Shown: piece by piece, positions 7,525-13,028 of the stretch
Position numbering within the stretch: the first letter of the stretch is position 1
Layout: each line of letters begins with the position of its first letter
DNA from: Bacteroidota bacterium
GTDB lineage: Bacteria; Bacteroidota; Bacteroidia; Bacteroidales; UBA4417
Assembly: GCA_020048595.1 (NCBI GenBank)
Contig: JAIFMH010000050.1
Span: 1-13,028 of the forward strand
Direction of reading: 5' to 3'
Length of the DNA: 13,028 nucleotides
Program-made: the position numbers and the translations under genes
Notes under the pieces: model-generated
What the model was told of the DNA's origin: nothing
The model's input: the letters and a program-made list of their open reading frames with translations, nothing else
The model's database searches: none

Positions 7525-8451
7525 ATGAGTACCGTAATTGTTGGAACTGTCGCATTTGATAAAATTGAAACTCCCTTTGGGAAAACCGATAAAATACTGG
7601 GTGGCGCCGCTACCTTCATTAGCTTAACCGCATCAAAATTTGCCGATGATGTGCATATCATCAGCGTTGTTGGGGGCGATTTCCCCGAAGAATACATTAA
7701 CCTGCTTACTGACAGAGGTATTCATACCGATGGGCTTCAGATTAAGCCTGAAGGAAAGTCTTTCTATTGGTCAGGTCGCTATCATACGGATATGAATACG
7801 CGTGATACTTTGATTACAGAACTAAATGTACTTGCCGATTTTGATCCTATACTTCCTGTTTCCTGCCTTACACCTGAATTTGTAGTACTTGGTAACCTTA
7901 CTCCAAGCGTACAGATGCGCGTACTGGATCAACTCACTAAACGTCCGAAACTGATTGTGATGGATACCATGAATTACTGGATGGATTCAGCATGGGACGA
8001 CCTGATGAAGGTAATTGCGCGTGTTGATGTATTGATGGTTAACGATTCCGAAGCACGTCAGCTTACAGGCGAGTATTCACTGGTGAAAGCAGCACAGAAA
8101 ATTCTTACCATGGGCCCTAAATACCTGGTTATTAAAAAAGGGGAACATGGAGCCTTATTGTTTCATGGCGAAAGTGTGTTCTTTGCCCCTGCCCTTCCGC
8201 TGGAAGAAGTTTTCGATCCGACAGGCGCCGGCGATACTTTCGCAGGTGGTTTTATTGGTCACCTCGCAAGCACGGGAGATATTTCCTTCGGTAATATGAA
8301 AAACGCAATTATTTATGGTTCTGCTATGGCCTCGTTTACAGTCGAAAAATTCGGAACCGAAGCATTACTCAACCTTACAAAGCAGGATATTTACGAAAGG
8401 GTGAAACTTTTTGTGGATCTTGTTCAGTTTGATATTTCGCTGGTTGACTGA
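7525..8451 (+). CDS. PfkB-family carbohydrate/nucleoside kinase
   Basis: 308 residues, the normal length for the ribokinase (PfkB) superfamily, which transfers the ATP gamma-phosphate to a sugar or nucleoside hydroxyl in the cytoplasm. Seen directly: the substrate-side glycine motif LGGAATFISL at residues 25-34; the central strands LIVMDTMNYW and VDVLMVNDSEARQLTG (the family's N-x-x-E metal/phosphate region appears as NDSEA); and PfkB signature 2, DPTGAGDTFAGG, at 231-242 with catalytic base Asp237 and anion-hole GAGD. The substrate cannot be read from sequence; ribokinase-, adenosine- and fructokinase-like members are all possible. The start ATG is right after an AT-rich leader with no clear -7 box. 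It is transcribed away from tRNA-Asn and converges on the DUF3109 gene, with two hairpins between. Confidence 0.92.
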   Translation: MSTVIVGTVAFDKIETPFGKTDKILGGAATFISLTASKFADDVHIISVVGGDFPEEYINLLTDRGIHTDGLQIKPEGKSFYWSGRYHTDMNTRDTLITELNVLADFDPILPVSCLTPEFVVLGNLTPSVQMRVLDQLTKRPKLIVMDTMNYWMDSAWDDLMKVIARVDVLMVNDSEARQLTGEYSLVKAAQKILTMGPKYLVIKKGEHGALLFHGESVFFAPALPLEEVFDPTGAGDTFAGGFIGHLASTGDISFGNMKNAIIYGSAMASFTVEKFGTEALLNLTKQDIYERVKLFVDLVQFDISLVD

Positions 8452-8556
8452 TACCAAAAGAAATTGGCAGATTAATTCTTTCCACTAATTCTACTTTTAC
8501 CAGAATAGATTTCAAAACGATTTTTCAAGTATTTGCCCATTAATGAGAAGGTGTAA

Positions 8557-8620
8557 AAAATGAAAAATCAACATGTTCCCTTAAGGGATCAAGGGTAAAA
8601 ACATGTTGATTTTTCATTTT
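8557..8620 (+). terminator. Long AT-rich inverted repeat, probable terminator of the PfkB gene
   Basis: Perfect 21-bp arms, 8557-8577 and 8600-8620 (AAAATGAAAAATC + AACATGTT), with a 22-nt loop that itself holds the palindrome CCCTTAAGGG (8578-8587). A-rich on the left and T-rich on the right, it can act as a terminator in both directions. It is about 105 nt after the PfkB stop. Confidence 0.6.
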
Positions 8621-8640
8621 AGAAAAGTAGAACTAAATAT

Positions 8641-8668
8641 AAAAATAGCCGGAGAAATCCGGCTATTT
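8641..8668 (-). terminator. Rho-independent terminator of the DUF3109 gene
   Basis: A perfect 10-bp stem AAATAGCCGG / CCGGCTATTT with a 6-nt loop. On the minus strand it is followed by a U-rich stretch (ATTTTTATATTT), as expected 38 nt after the DUF3109 stop. The plus-strand side has only a short T-rich tail, so its main direction is minus. Confidence 0.8.
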
Positions 8669-8705
8669 CATTTAAAGAATGGAGCGTTAAAACAATCAAA
8701 AATAG

Positions 8706-9278
8706 TTAGCCTCTCCCTTTACCAGGAGGTATTGATTCAACGAGTTCTTTATACCATTCCTCACCGTATTTCCGTATTAAGGAATCTTTAAGGAAAATAT
8801 ACAGTGGCACATCATTTTTCTTACCGTTCAGTAATGCTGGTTTGCAGATATGCCATTCATTATAATTAACGGCATCAAAATCATTGTATTTGCTGATTCG
8901 TACCGGGTATAAATGACAGGATATCGGTTTCTGGAATGGAATTTTTCCTTCTTTCCAGGCTTTCTCAATGGCGCAGAGTGCAATCCCGTTTTCGTGGTAC
9001 ACAAAAGCACATTCGCGGCCATTAACAAGTGGTGTCACGTACATTCCAAACATATCATAATCGAATACCCCGGAGAGTTCCACCTGGTCGATACCATCCT
9101 GTGTCATGTATGGTTTTATCTCATCAAAATAATCTTCGAGAATACTGATTTCTTCTTCATCCAGCGGCGCGCCTGCATCGCCATCCACACAACATTGTCC
9201 TTTGCAGGCCGAAAGGTCGCAACAGAAACGGATACTTCCCAGTTCATCAGATATTAAAGTTTTATCAATTGCTATCAT
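8706..9278 (-). CDS. DUF3109-family cysteine-cluster protein
   Basis: 190 residues, full length for DUF3109, a small Bacteroidota-rich family related in pattern to YkgJ/UPF0153 cysteine-cluster proteins, which probably bind zinc or an iron-sulfur centre. Nine cysteines are visible: C19-C20, C25 and C29-C30 in CCDLSACKGQCC, then C90, C102 (IALCAIEKAWKEGKI), C121 in KPISCHLYPVRI, and C145 in NEWHIC. The spacing C-x3-CC ... C ... CHLYP is the family signature. No signal peptide, so cytoplasmic. The biochemical role is unknown. The ATG at 9276-9278 is preceded by a -7 box 4 nt away, which supports this start and suggests a leaderless mRNA. It is divergent from glyQS and convergent with the PfkB gene. 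Confidence 0.88.
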   Translation of the reverse strand: MIAIDKTLISDELGSIRFCCDLSACKGQCCVDGDAGAPLDEEEISILEDYFDEIKPYMTQDGIDQVELSGVFDYDMFGMYVTPLVNGRECAFVYHENGIALCAIEKAWKEGKIPFQKPISCHLYPVRISKYNDFDAVNYNEWHICKPALLNGKKNDVPLYIFLKDSLIRKYGEEWYKELVESIPPGKGRG

Positions 9279-9282
9279 GCCA

Positions 9283-9290
9283 CAAAAGTA
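9283..9290 (-). promoter_or_regulatory. -7 box of the DUF3109 gene
   Basis: The minus strand reads TACTTTTG, an exact TAnnTTTG match, then TGGC and the ATG. I see no TTG at the expected -33 position, so the upstream half is weak. The start point would fall at or within a few bases of the A of the ATG. Confidence 0.6.
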
Positions 9291-9354
9291 CTTCTTTTTA
9301 GAAAGGGAAAGCTTGGAACGCAGATGAATCGGAAAGAACGGATTGAAGCGGATT

Positions 9355-9480
9355 TTCTCTTTTTCCCTCTGTCTCCCATTCTCTCCTTCTCGCTATATAG
9401 CTCCATCTCCCATTCGCCCAGTCGCCCCTCGCCCAGTCGCTCCATCACACCCTCTCCTTCACCCCTTTGTCAATCTATTT
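9355..9480 (+). repeat. Pyrimidine-rich low-complexity tract
   Basis: About 125 nt that are mostly C and T on the plus strand, between the divergent DUF3109 and glyQS promoters. It contains the 12-mer TCGCCCAGTCGC twice (9414-9425 and 9429-9440) and many CTCC/CCCATT units. It is open in two frames only because it lacks stops, and it translates as Ser/Pro-rich nonsense. Such tracts are probably dispersed non-coding repeats. Confidence 0.6.
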
Positions 9481-9496
9481 TTTTTGGCTACCTTTG
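9466..9496 (+). promoter_or_regulatory. Bacteroidota-type promoter of glyQS
   Basis: TTTG (9466-9469), a 19-nt spacer, and TACCTTTG (9489-9496): an exact match to both consensus elements at the expected spacing. The -7 box ends 4 nt before the ATG at 9501, so the transcript should begin at or next to the start codon. Confidence 0.8.
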
Positions 9497-9500
9497 CCCC

Positions 9501-11021
9501 ATGGCACAAAACGAAGAAATTTTCAAAAAAATTATATCCCATTCCAAGGAGTATGGGTTTGTATTTCCGTCGAGCGAAATATACGATGGCCTTAGTGCAG
9601 TATACGATTACGGTCAGAACGGAGTTGAGTTAAAAAATAATATCCGCCAGTATTGGTGGAAATCGATGGTTCAATACCACGAAAATATTGTAGGCCTGGA
9701 TGCAGCTATTTTTATGCATCCTACTACCTGGAAAGCATCAGGCCATGTTGATGCTTTCAGTGATCCTTTGATTGATAACCGCGATTCAAAGAAACGTTAC
9801 CGTGCCGATGTACTGGTTGAAGACCAGATGGCTAAATGGCAGGATAAAATAGATAAGGAAGTTGAAAAGGCTGCGAAACGTTTTGGCGATACTTTCGACA
9901 AGGATCAGTTCCTGGCTACTAATGGCCGGGTGCTTGAATACAAGGAGAAAATCGAATCAACGACCAAACGCTTTTATGGTGCCATGGAACGCAACGACCT
10001 GGCTGATGTCAAACAACTAATCGAAGATCTGGAAATTGTTTGTCCTGTTTCGGGAAGCCGTAACTGGACCGATGTTCGTCAGTTTAACCTGATGTTCAGT
10101 ACTTCCATGGGTTCAGTAAGTGAAGATTCAAATGTGATTTACCTTCGTCCCGAAACTGCACAGGGTATTTTTGTTAACTACCTTAATGTACAGAAAACCG
10201 GCAGAATGAAAATTCCATTCGGCATAGCACAAACCGGGAAAGCTTTCCGTAATGAAATTGTTGCCCGACAGTTTATTTTCCGTATGCGCGAATTCGAACA
10301 GATGGAAATGCAGTATTTCGTTCGCCCAGGCACCGAGCTCGAATGGTTCGAATACTGGAAAACCGAACGCATGAAATGGCACCAGTCACTTGGAATTCCT
10401 GCAACCAAATACCGCTGGCATCCACATGATAAACTTGCTCATTATGCCAATGCTGCCATTGATATTGAATTTGAATTCCCTATTGGTTTTAAAGAGCTTG
10501 AAGGTATACATTCACGGACCGATTTCGATTTAAAAGCGCACCAGGAGCATTCAGGCAAGAAAATTCAGTATTTCGATCCTGAACTGAACGAGAACTATGT
10601 GCCTTATGTAATTGAAACTTCCATAGGCCTCGACCGCACTTTCCTGGCTGTACTCAGCTATGCCTATACCGAGGAAAAACTCGAAGACGGATCGGAACGC
10701 GTTGTGCTTCGACTGCCGTCGATGCTGGCTCCAATCAAATGCGCTATTCTGCCATTGGTTGCAAAAGACGGACTTCCCGAAAAAGCCCGTGAGATCATGG
10801 ATACGGTTAAGTACGACTTCATGTGTCAGTACGAGGAGAAAGATTCAATAGGTAAGCGCTATCGCCGCCACGATGCCATTGGAACACCTTATTGCATTAC
10901 AGTCGACCACCAGACGCTTGAAGATAACACAGTCACCATCCGCGATCGCGACACCATGAAGCAGGAACGGATTCCGATTGAAAAGATAGGTGAATTGGTA
11001 AGACTTAAAATAAAGAGTTAA
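9501..11021 (+). CDS. glyQS: Glycine--tRNA ligase, alpha2 (single-chain) type
   Basis: 506 residues from ATG 9501. It charges tRNA-Gly with glycine using ATP, as a cytoplasmic class II homodimer. The N-terminus YGFVFPSSEIYDGLSAVYDY followed by GVELKNNIRQYWW is the motif 1 region. Motif 2 is GKAFRNEIVARQFIFRMREF (from residue 246) with EQMEMQYF after it. Motif 3 is ETSIGLDRTFLAVL (372-385). The C-terminal 100 or so residues (LPSMLAPIKCAILPLVAKDG ... GTPYCITVDHQTLEDNTVTI) form the anticodon-binding domain. All key motifs are intact. An earlier ATG at 9324 would add 59 Ser/Pro-rich residues encoded by the low-complexity tract and by the promoter itself, so it is rejected. A strong terminator follows. 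It is monocistronic and divergent from the DUF3109 gene. Confidence 0.97.
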   Translation: MAQNEEIFKKIISHSKEYGFVFPSSEIYDGLSAVYDYGQNGVELKNNIRQYWWKSMVQYHENIVGLDAAIFMHPTTWKASGHVDAFSDPLIDNRDSKKRYRADVLVEDQMAKWQDKIDKEVEKAAKRFGDTFDKDQFLATNGRVLEYKEKIESTTKRFYGAMERNDLADVKQLIEDLEIVCPVSGSRNWTDVRQFNLMFSTSMGSVSEDSNVIYLRPETAQGIFVNYLNVQKTGRMKIPFGIAQTGKAFRNEIVARQFIFRMREFEQMEMQYFVRPGTELEWFEYWKTERMKWHQSLGIPATKYRWHPHDKLAHYANAAIDIEFEFPIGFKELEGIHSRTDFDLKAHQEHSGKKIQYFDPELNENYVPYVIETSIGLDRTFLAVLSYAYTEEKLEDGSERVVLRLPSMLAPIKCAILPLVAKDGLPEKAREIMDTVKYDFMCQYEEKDSIGKRYRRHDAIGTPYCITVDHQTLEDNTVTIRDRDTMKQERIPIEKIGELVRLKIKS

Positions 11022-11026
11022 TTCAG

Positions 11027-11054
11027 AAAGGGAACATCAGGTTCCCTTTTTTTT
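11027..11054 (+). terminator. Rho-independent terminator of glyQS
   Basis: AAAGGGAAC - ATCAG loop - GTTCCCTTT, a 9-bp perfect stem, followed directly by more T (T8 in total). It begins 6 nt after the glyQS stop. Confidence 0.92.
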
Positions 11055-11099
11055 ATTTTGATTTTAGCCAACTATCGGGCTGATAATTAATGCATATTT

Positions 11100-11229
11100 G
11101 CCACAGATTACCTTCGGTGAGATCGCTTCGCTAAGTTTCACGAATTTGCACAGATTCAGAGCAACTTCCGGCATTTTGTTAGTGAAAATCAACCTTGATT
11201 GGTTTATTTTAATCTGCATAATCTGTGGC
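11100..11229. repeat. 130-bp intergenic element with 11-bp terminal inverted repeats
   Basis: It starts with GCCACAGATTA (11100-11110) and ends with the exact reverse complement TAATCTGTGGC (11219-11229). Related CACAGATT / AATCTG words recur inside (11150-11157 and 11211-11216). No coding frame. It fills most of the 300-bp glyQS-FGGY spacer and resembles a MITE-like or degenerate palindromic repeat. No clear target-site duplication was seen. Confidence 0.5.
11118..11140 (+). repeat. 23-nt shared unit, copy 1
   Basis: It begins TGAGATCGCTTCGC and ends TAAGTTTCA. All 23 nt are found as an exact reverse complement at 12826-12848. It lies inside the 130-bp element, interrupting its CACAGATT-type text. 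Confidence 0.8.
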
Positions 11230-11321
11230 TATCAATAGTCTGTTTTCACTTTCTCCAGCTTACATGTTTACAGTAAAAGTGTTTTCTTTTTGATCTTCCC
11301 CAGAATCTTAAAATCCCAACA

Positions 11322-12779
11322 ATGAAAAACACATTCCTTGCCTTTGACCTTGGAACCACTGTCGGTCGCGCTGTACTTGGTGAACTTACTGATGGAATCC
11401 TATGCCTTCAGGAAATACACCGGTTTGAAAACGAACCTGTTTTGGATGAAGATCATAAGTACTGGAATATTGAAATTCTTTTCCAGGAAATAAAAAAAAG
11501 CCTGGTTATTGTTGCAGACCAAAATCTGCCGGTTGAAAGCATAGGCATTACTGCCTGGGGTGTTGATTTTTCCATTATGAGAGATGATGGAATTCCCTCG
11601 CGGCCTTTTATTTCAACCGAAGGAGAAAACGAAGGAAATAATGAGGGTTTTGCTCAACGGATTACTGCAGACAAAATCTATGGACAAACCGGTGTTCCGG
11701 TTTTACATATCACCTCCCTGTTTCAACTTGCTGCCTTAAAACGAATGGAGCATGAGCCATTAAAAAAAGCGAAACACCTGCTTTTTATGCCTGATATTTT
11801 TAACTATCTGCTCACAGGCATTCTTCAAACTGAATTCAGCACAGCAACCACTTCGCAGCTTTATAACCCGGTGAAGCGAATGTGGGATCACGAGATTTTC
11901 AAAGCTTTGGGAATACCTGTCAGCATAATGTCACGTATAGCGGAACCAGGAAGTGTAATCGGCAGTGTTTCCAACAATGTTTCTTACGAAACGGGCATTG
12001 CACGGATACCGGTAGTTGCTGTTGCGTCAAACGCCTCAGCCTCTTCACTAGCAGCAATTCCGGCAACCGGGAGCAACTGGGTTTATATCAGCGTCGGAAG
12101 TAACTGCCAGGTCGGTTTTGAATCGGCTCGTCCTATTATCAATAAAAAGTCGCAGCTTCTGAACTTTACCAACCAGGGCGGAGCAGGACATATTTTCAAT
12201 ATTCAGAAGAATACGACCGGATTGAAGTTATTAGAAGATTGTCTGATGGCTTGGAAAGAAAATAAGTATACAATTGCAGACCTTGTTTTGCTTGCCGGTG
12301 AATCAAAACCTTTTGCAGCCTTTATTGATATTGATCACGCATCGTTTAAGAATGTTGAGGATTTGCCCGTAGCAATAATGGAGTATTGCCAGTCAACTGG
12401 TCAGGATGCACCACTATCTCATGGAGAAATCACAAGGACGATTCTTGAAGGTTTGGCTCTAAAATTCAGAGTTGTTATCGGTCAGATTGAAGATTTGCGC
12501 GGAACAAAACCTGAAACAATTTACATGGCAGGTGAAGGAATTGTTAATGAAGCGTTCTGTCAGTTTATAACTGATTGTTGCGGAATCCCGGTAACAACAT
12601 CTCCGGATGAAGCCACAGTTGCAGGAAATATCCTTGTGCAGGCTATGGCTTTGGGAATTGTTAAAGATGTAGCTGAGATACGCGAGATTACAGGCAGATC
12701 TTTCCCATTAAAGACCTACGAACCTTCCGGAGAAGATGCTTGGAATGAGGCTTATGAGAGATATTCGCAGATTATATAA
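11322..12779 (+). CDS. Rhamnulokinase-like FGGY protein, probably a pseudokinase
   Basis: 485 residues, the usual length of Bacteroidota RhaB (L-rhamnulose to L-rhamnulose-1-phosphate). It aligns in order: AFDLGTTVGRA (7-17), GITAWGVDF (75-83), LFMPDIFNYLLTG, LNFTNQGGAGHIFNIQKNTT and LVQAMALGIV. These identify the family. Many functional residues differ from the family pattern. The catalytic VASHDTASA loop is VASNASASS (234-242), so Asp becomes Ala238. GIDTWGVD is GITAWGVD. The YRDxRT substrate segment is STEGENEG (98-105). The nucleotide-site SSGTWSL is SVGSNCQ (257-263). VGGGSxN is MAGEGIVN (402-409), and GPVEATAIGN is SPDEATVAGN (427-436). The frame is open with no stops, which argues for selection rather than decay. 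It is likely catalytically dead or much altered. The expected rhamnose-pathway partners are not in the window. Repeats flank it on both sides. Confidence 0.85.
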   Translation: MKNTFLAFDLGTTVGRAVLGELTDGILCLQEIHRFENEPVLDEDHKYWNIEILFQEIKKSLVIVADQNLPVESIGITAWGVDFSIMRDDGIPSRPFISTEGENEGNNEGFAQRITADKIYGQTGVPVLHITSLFQLAALKRMEHEPLKKAKHLLFMPDIFNYLLTGILQTEFSTATTSQLYNPVKRMWDHEIFKALGIPVSIMSRIAEPGSVIGSVSNNVSYETGIARIPVVAVASNASASSLAAIPATGSNWVYISVGSNCQVGFESARPIINKKSQLLNFTNQGGAGHIFNIQKNTTGLKLLEDCLMAWKENKYTIADLVLLAGESKPFAAFIDIDHASFKNVEDLPVAIMEYCQSTGQDAPLSHGEITRTILEGLALKFRVVIGQIEDLRGTKPETIYMAGEGIVNEAFCQFITDCCGIPVTTSPDEATVAGNILVQAMALGIVKDVAEIREITGRSFPLKTYEPSGEDAWNEAYERYSQII

Positions 12780-12812
12780 ATAAAATAATTCCGCGGATAA
12801 GGATTTTTTAAT

Positions 12813-12873
12813 GCTAAGCGGGATTTGAAACTTAGCGAAGCGATCTCATCCGCACTTGGCGGATAATCCCGCT
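12813..12873. repeat. Nested stem-loop repeat downstream of the FGGY gene
   Basis: Outer arms AGCGGGAT (12817-12824) and ATCCCGCT (12866-12873) enclose an inner hairpin ATCCGC-ACTTG-GCGGAT (12848-12864) and the 23-nt shared unit. The 14-mer at 12813-12826 (GCTAAGCGGGATTT) recurs with one change at 12987-13000. Non-coding. Confidence 0.6.
12826..12848 (-). repeat. 23-nt shared unit, copy 2
   Basis: Exact reverse complement of 11118-11140, here embedded between the left outer arm and the inner hairpin of the nested stem-loop repeat. The two copies lie on either side of the FGGY gene in inverted orientation, about 1.7 kb apart. Confidence 0.8.
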
Positions 12874-12883
12874 CCAAGGAGTT

Positions 12884-12906
12884 AGGAATTTGCAATTCCT
12901 GTTTTT
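12884..12906 (+). terminator. Possible Rho-independent terminator
   Basis: AGGAATT - TGC - AATTCCT, a 7-bp perfect stem, followed by GTTTTT. It could end the FGGY transcript 105 nt after its stop. It is adjacent to the nested repeat and may be part of it. Confidence 0.5.
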
Positions 12907-12986
12907 ACTAAATAATAAGTTGCATTTACTTTGTCATAAAAAAGAAGTATTCCGGAAAACAAAAAAGGTACAAAGTTCAGAACCTT

Positions 12987-13028
12987 GCTGAGCGGGATTT
13001 CCTGACTTCGACACTTGGGTGTCCCGGT
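12987..13028. repeat. Second, truncated copy of the downstream structured repeat
   Basis: GCTGAGCGGGATTT (12987-13000) matches 12813-12826 with one difference. CACTTGG (13012-13018) again forms the loop of a hairpin, but here with different arms, GACAC / GTGTC. A CCCGGT end follows where the window stops. It lacks the 23-nt unit. The copy is incomplete at the window edge. Confidence 0.45.

Noticed and set aside
8913..9257. 114-residue plus-strand reading frame opposite the DUF3109 gene
   Set aside because: It is antisense to a clear family member with conserved cysteines and has no promoter; a shadow frame.
9324..9500. 59-residue N-terminal extension of glycyl-tRNA synthetase
   Set aside because: It is Ser/Pro-rich low-complexity sequence from a pyrimidine tract and includes the promoter boxes. 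The family start matches ATG 9501.

Overview
The window comes from a Bacteroidota chromosome, probably Bacteroidales or a close relative. The evidence is a secreted Asp-box protein with a type IX secretion (T9SS) C-terminal sorting domain, a lipoprotein with a Bacteroidota-like signal peptide, promoters of the Bacteroidota TAnnTTTG (-7) / TTG (-33) type, very few Shine-Dalgarno sequences, and a single-chain (alpha2-type) glycyl-tRNA synthetase. It is moderately AT-rich, with intergenic regions crowded with small palindromic repeats.

Layout. (1) 1-2867, minus strand: a cell-surface gene string. It reads from a Kelch-type secreted protein that is frameshifted and truncated (2120-2867), into a large surface lipoprotein with Ig/FN3-like domains and a probable beta-propeller (221-2077), then into the start of an outer-membrane beta-barrel protein that runs off the left edge (1-215). 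(2) 3120-5453, plus strand: a divergently transcribed T9SS-secreted protein with 13 Asp-box repeats. (3) 5454-7320: a decay zone. It holds one small intact unknown gene (5889-6281), the 3' stub of a DUF4145 gene, three copies of a REP-like palindrome (one further left inside the Kelch pseudogene, two here as an inverted doublet), and an unrecognised reading frame broken by an in-frame TGA. (4) 7287-7471, minus strand: tRNA-Asn(GTT) with a clear promoter and terminator. (5) 7525-11054: conserved housekeeping genes. These are a PfkB-family kinase (+), a convergent DUF3109 cysteine-cluster protein (-), and divergent glycyl-tRNA synthetase (+). (6) 11055-13028: an FGGY/rhamnulokinase-family gene (+) flanked on both sides by structured repeats that share an exact 23-nt inverted unit.

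How it works together. The left three minus-strand genes are probably co-transcribed surface components. The central housekeeping genes are independent units with their own promoters and terminators. In two of them (DUF3109 and glyQS) a consensus -7 box ends only 4 nt before the ATG, so their mRNAs are probably leaderless or nearly so. The most unusual protein is the FGGY kinase homologue. Its reading frame is intact and it aligns with rhamnulokinase end to end, but the catalytic aspartate and several nucleotide- and substrate-binding motifs are replaced, so it looks like a pseudokinase. I found no CRISPR array, complete IS element, rRNA or phage module.
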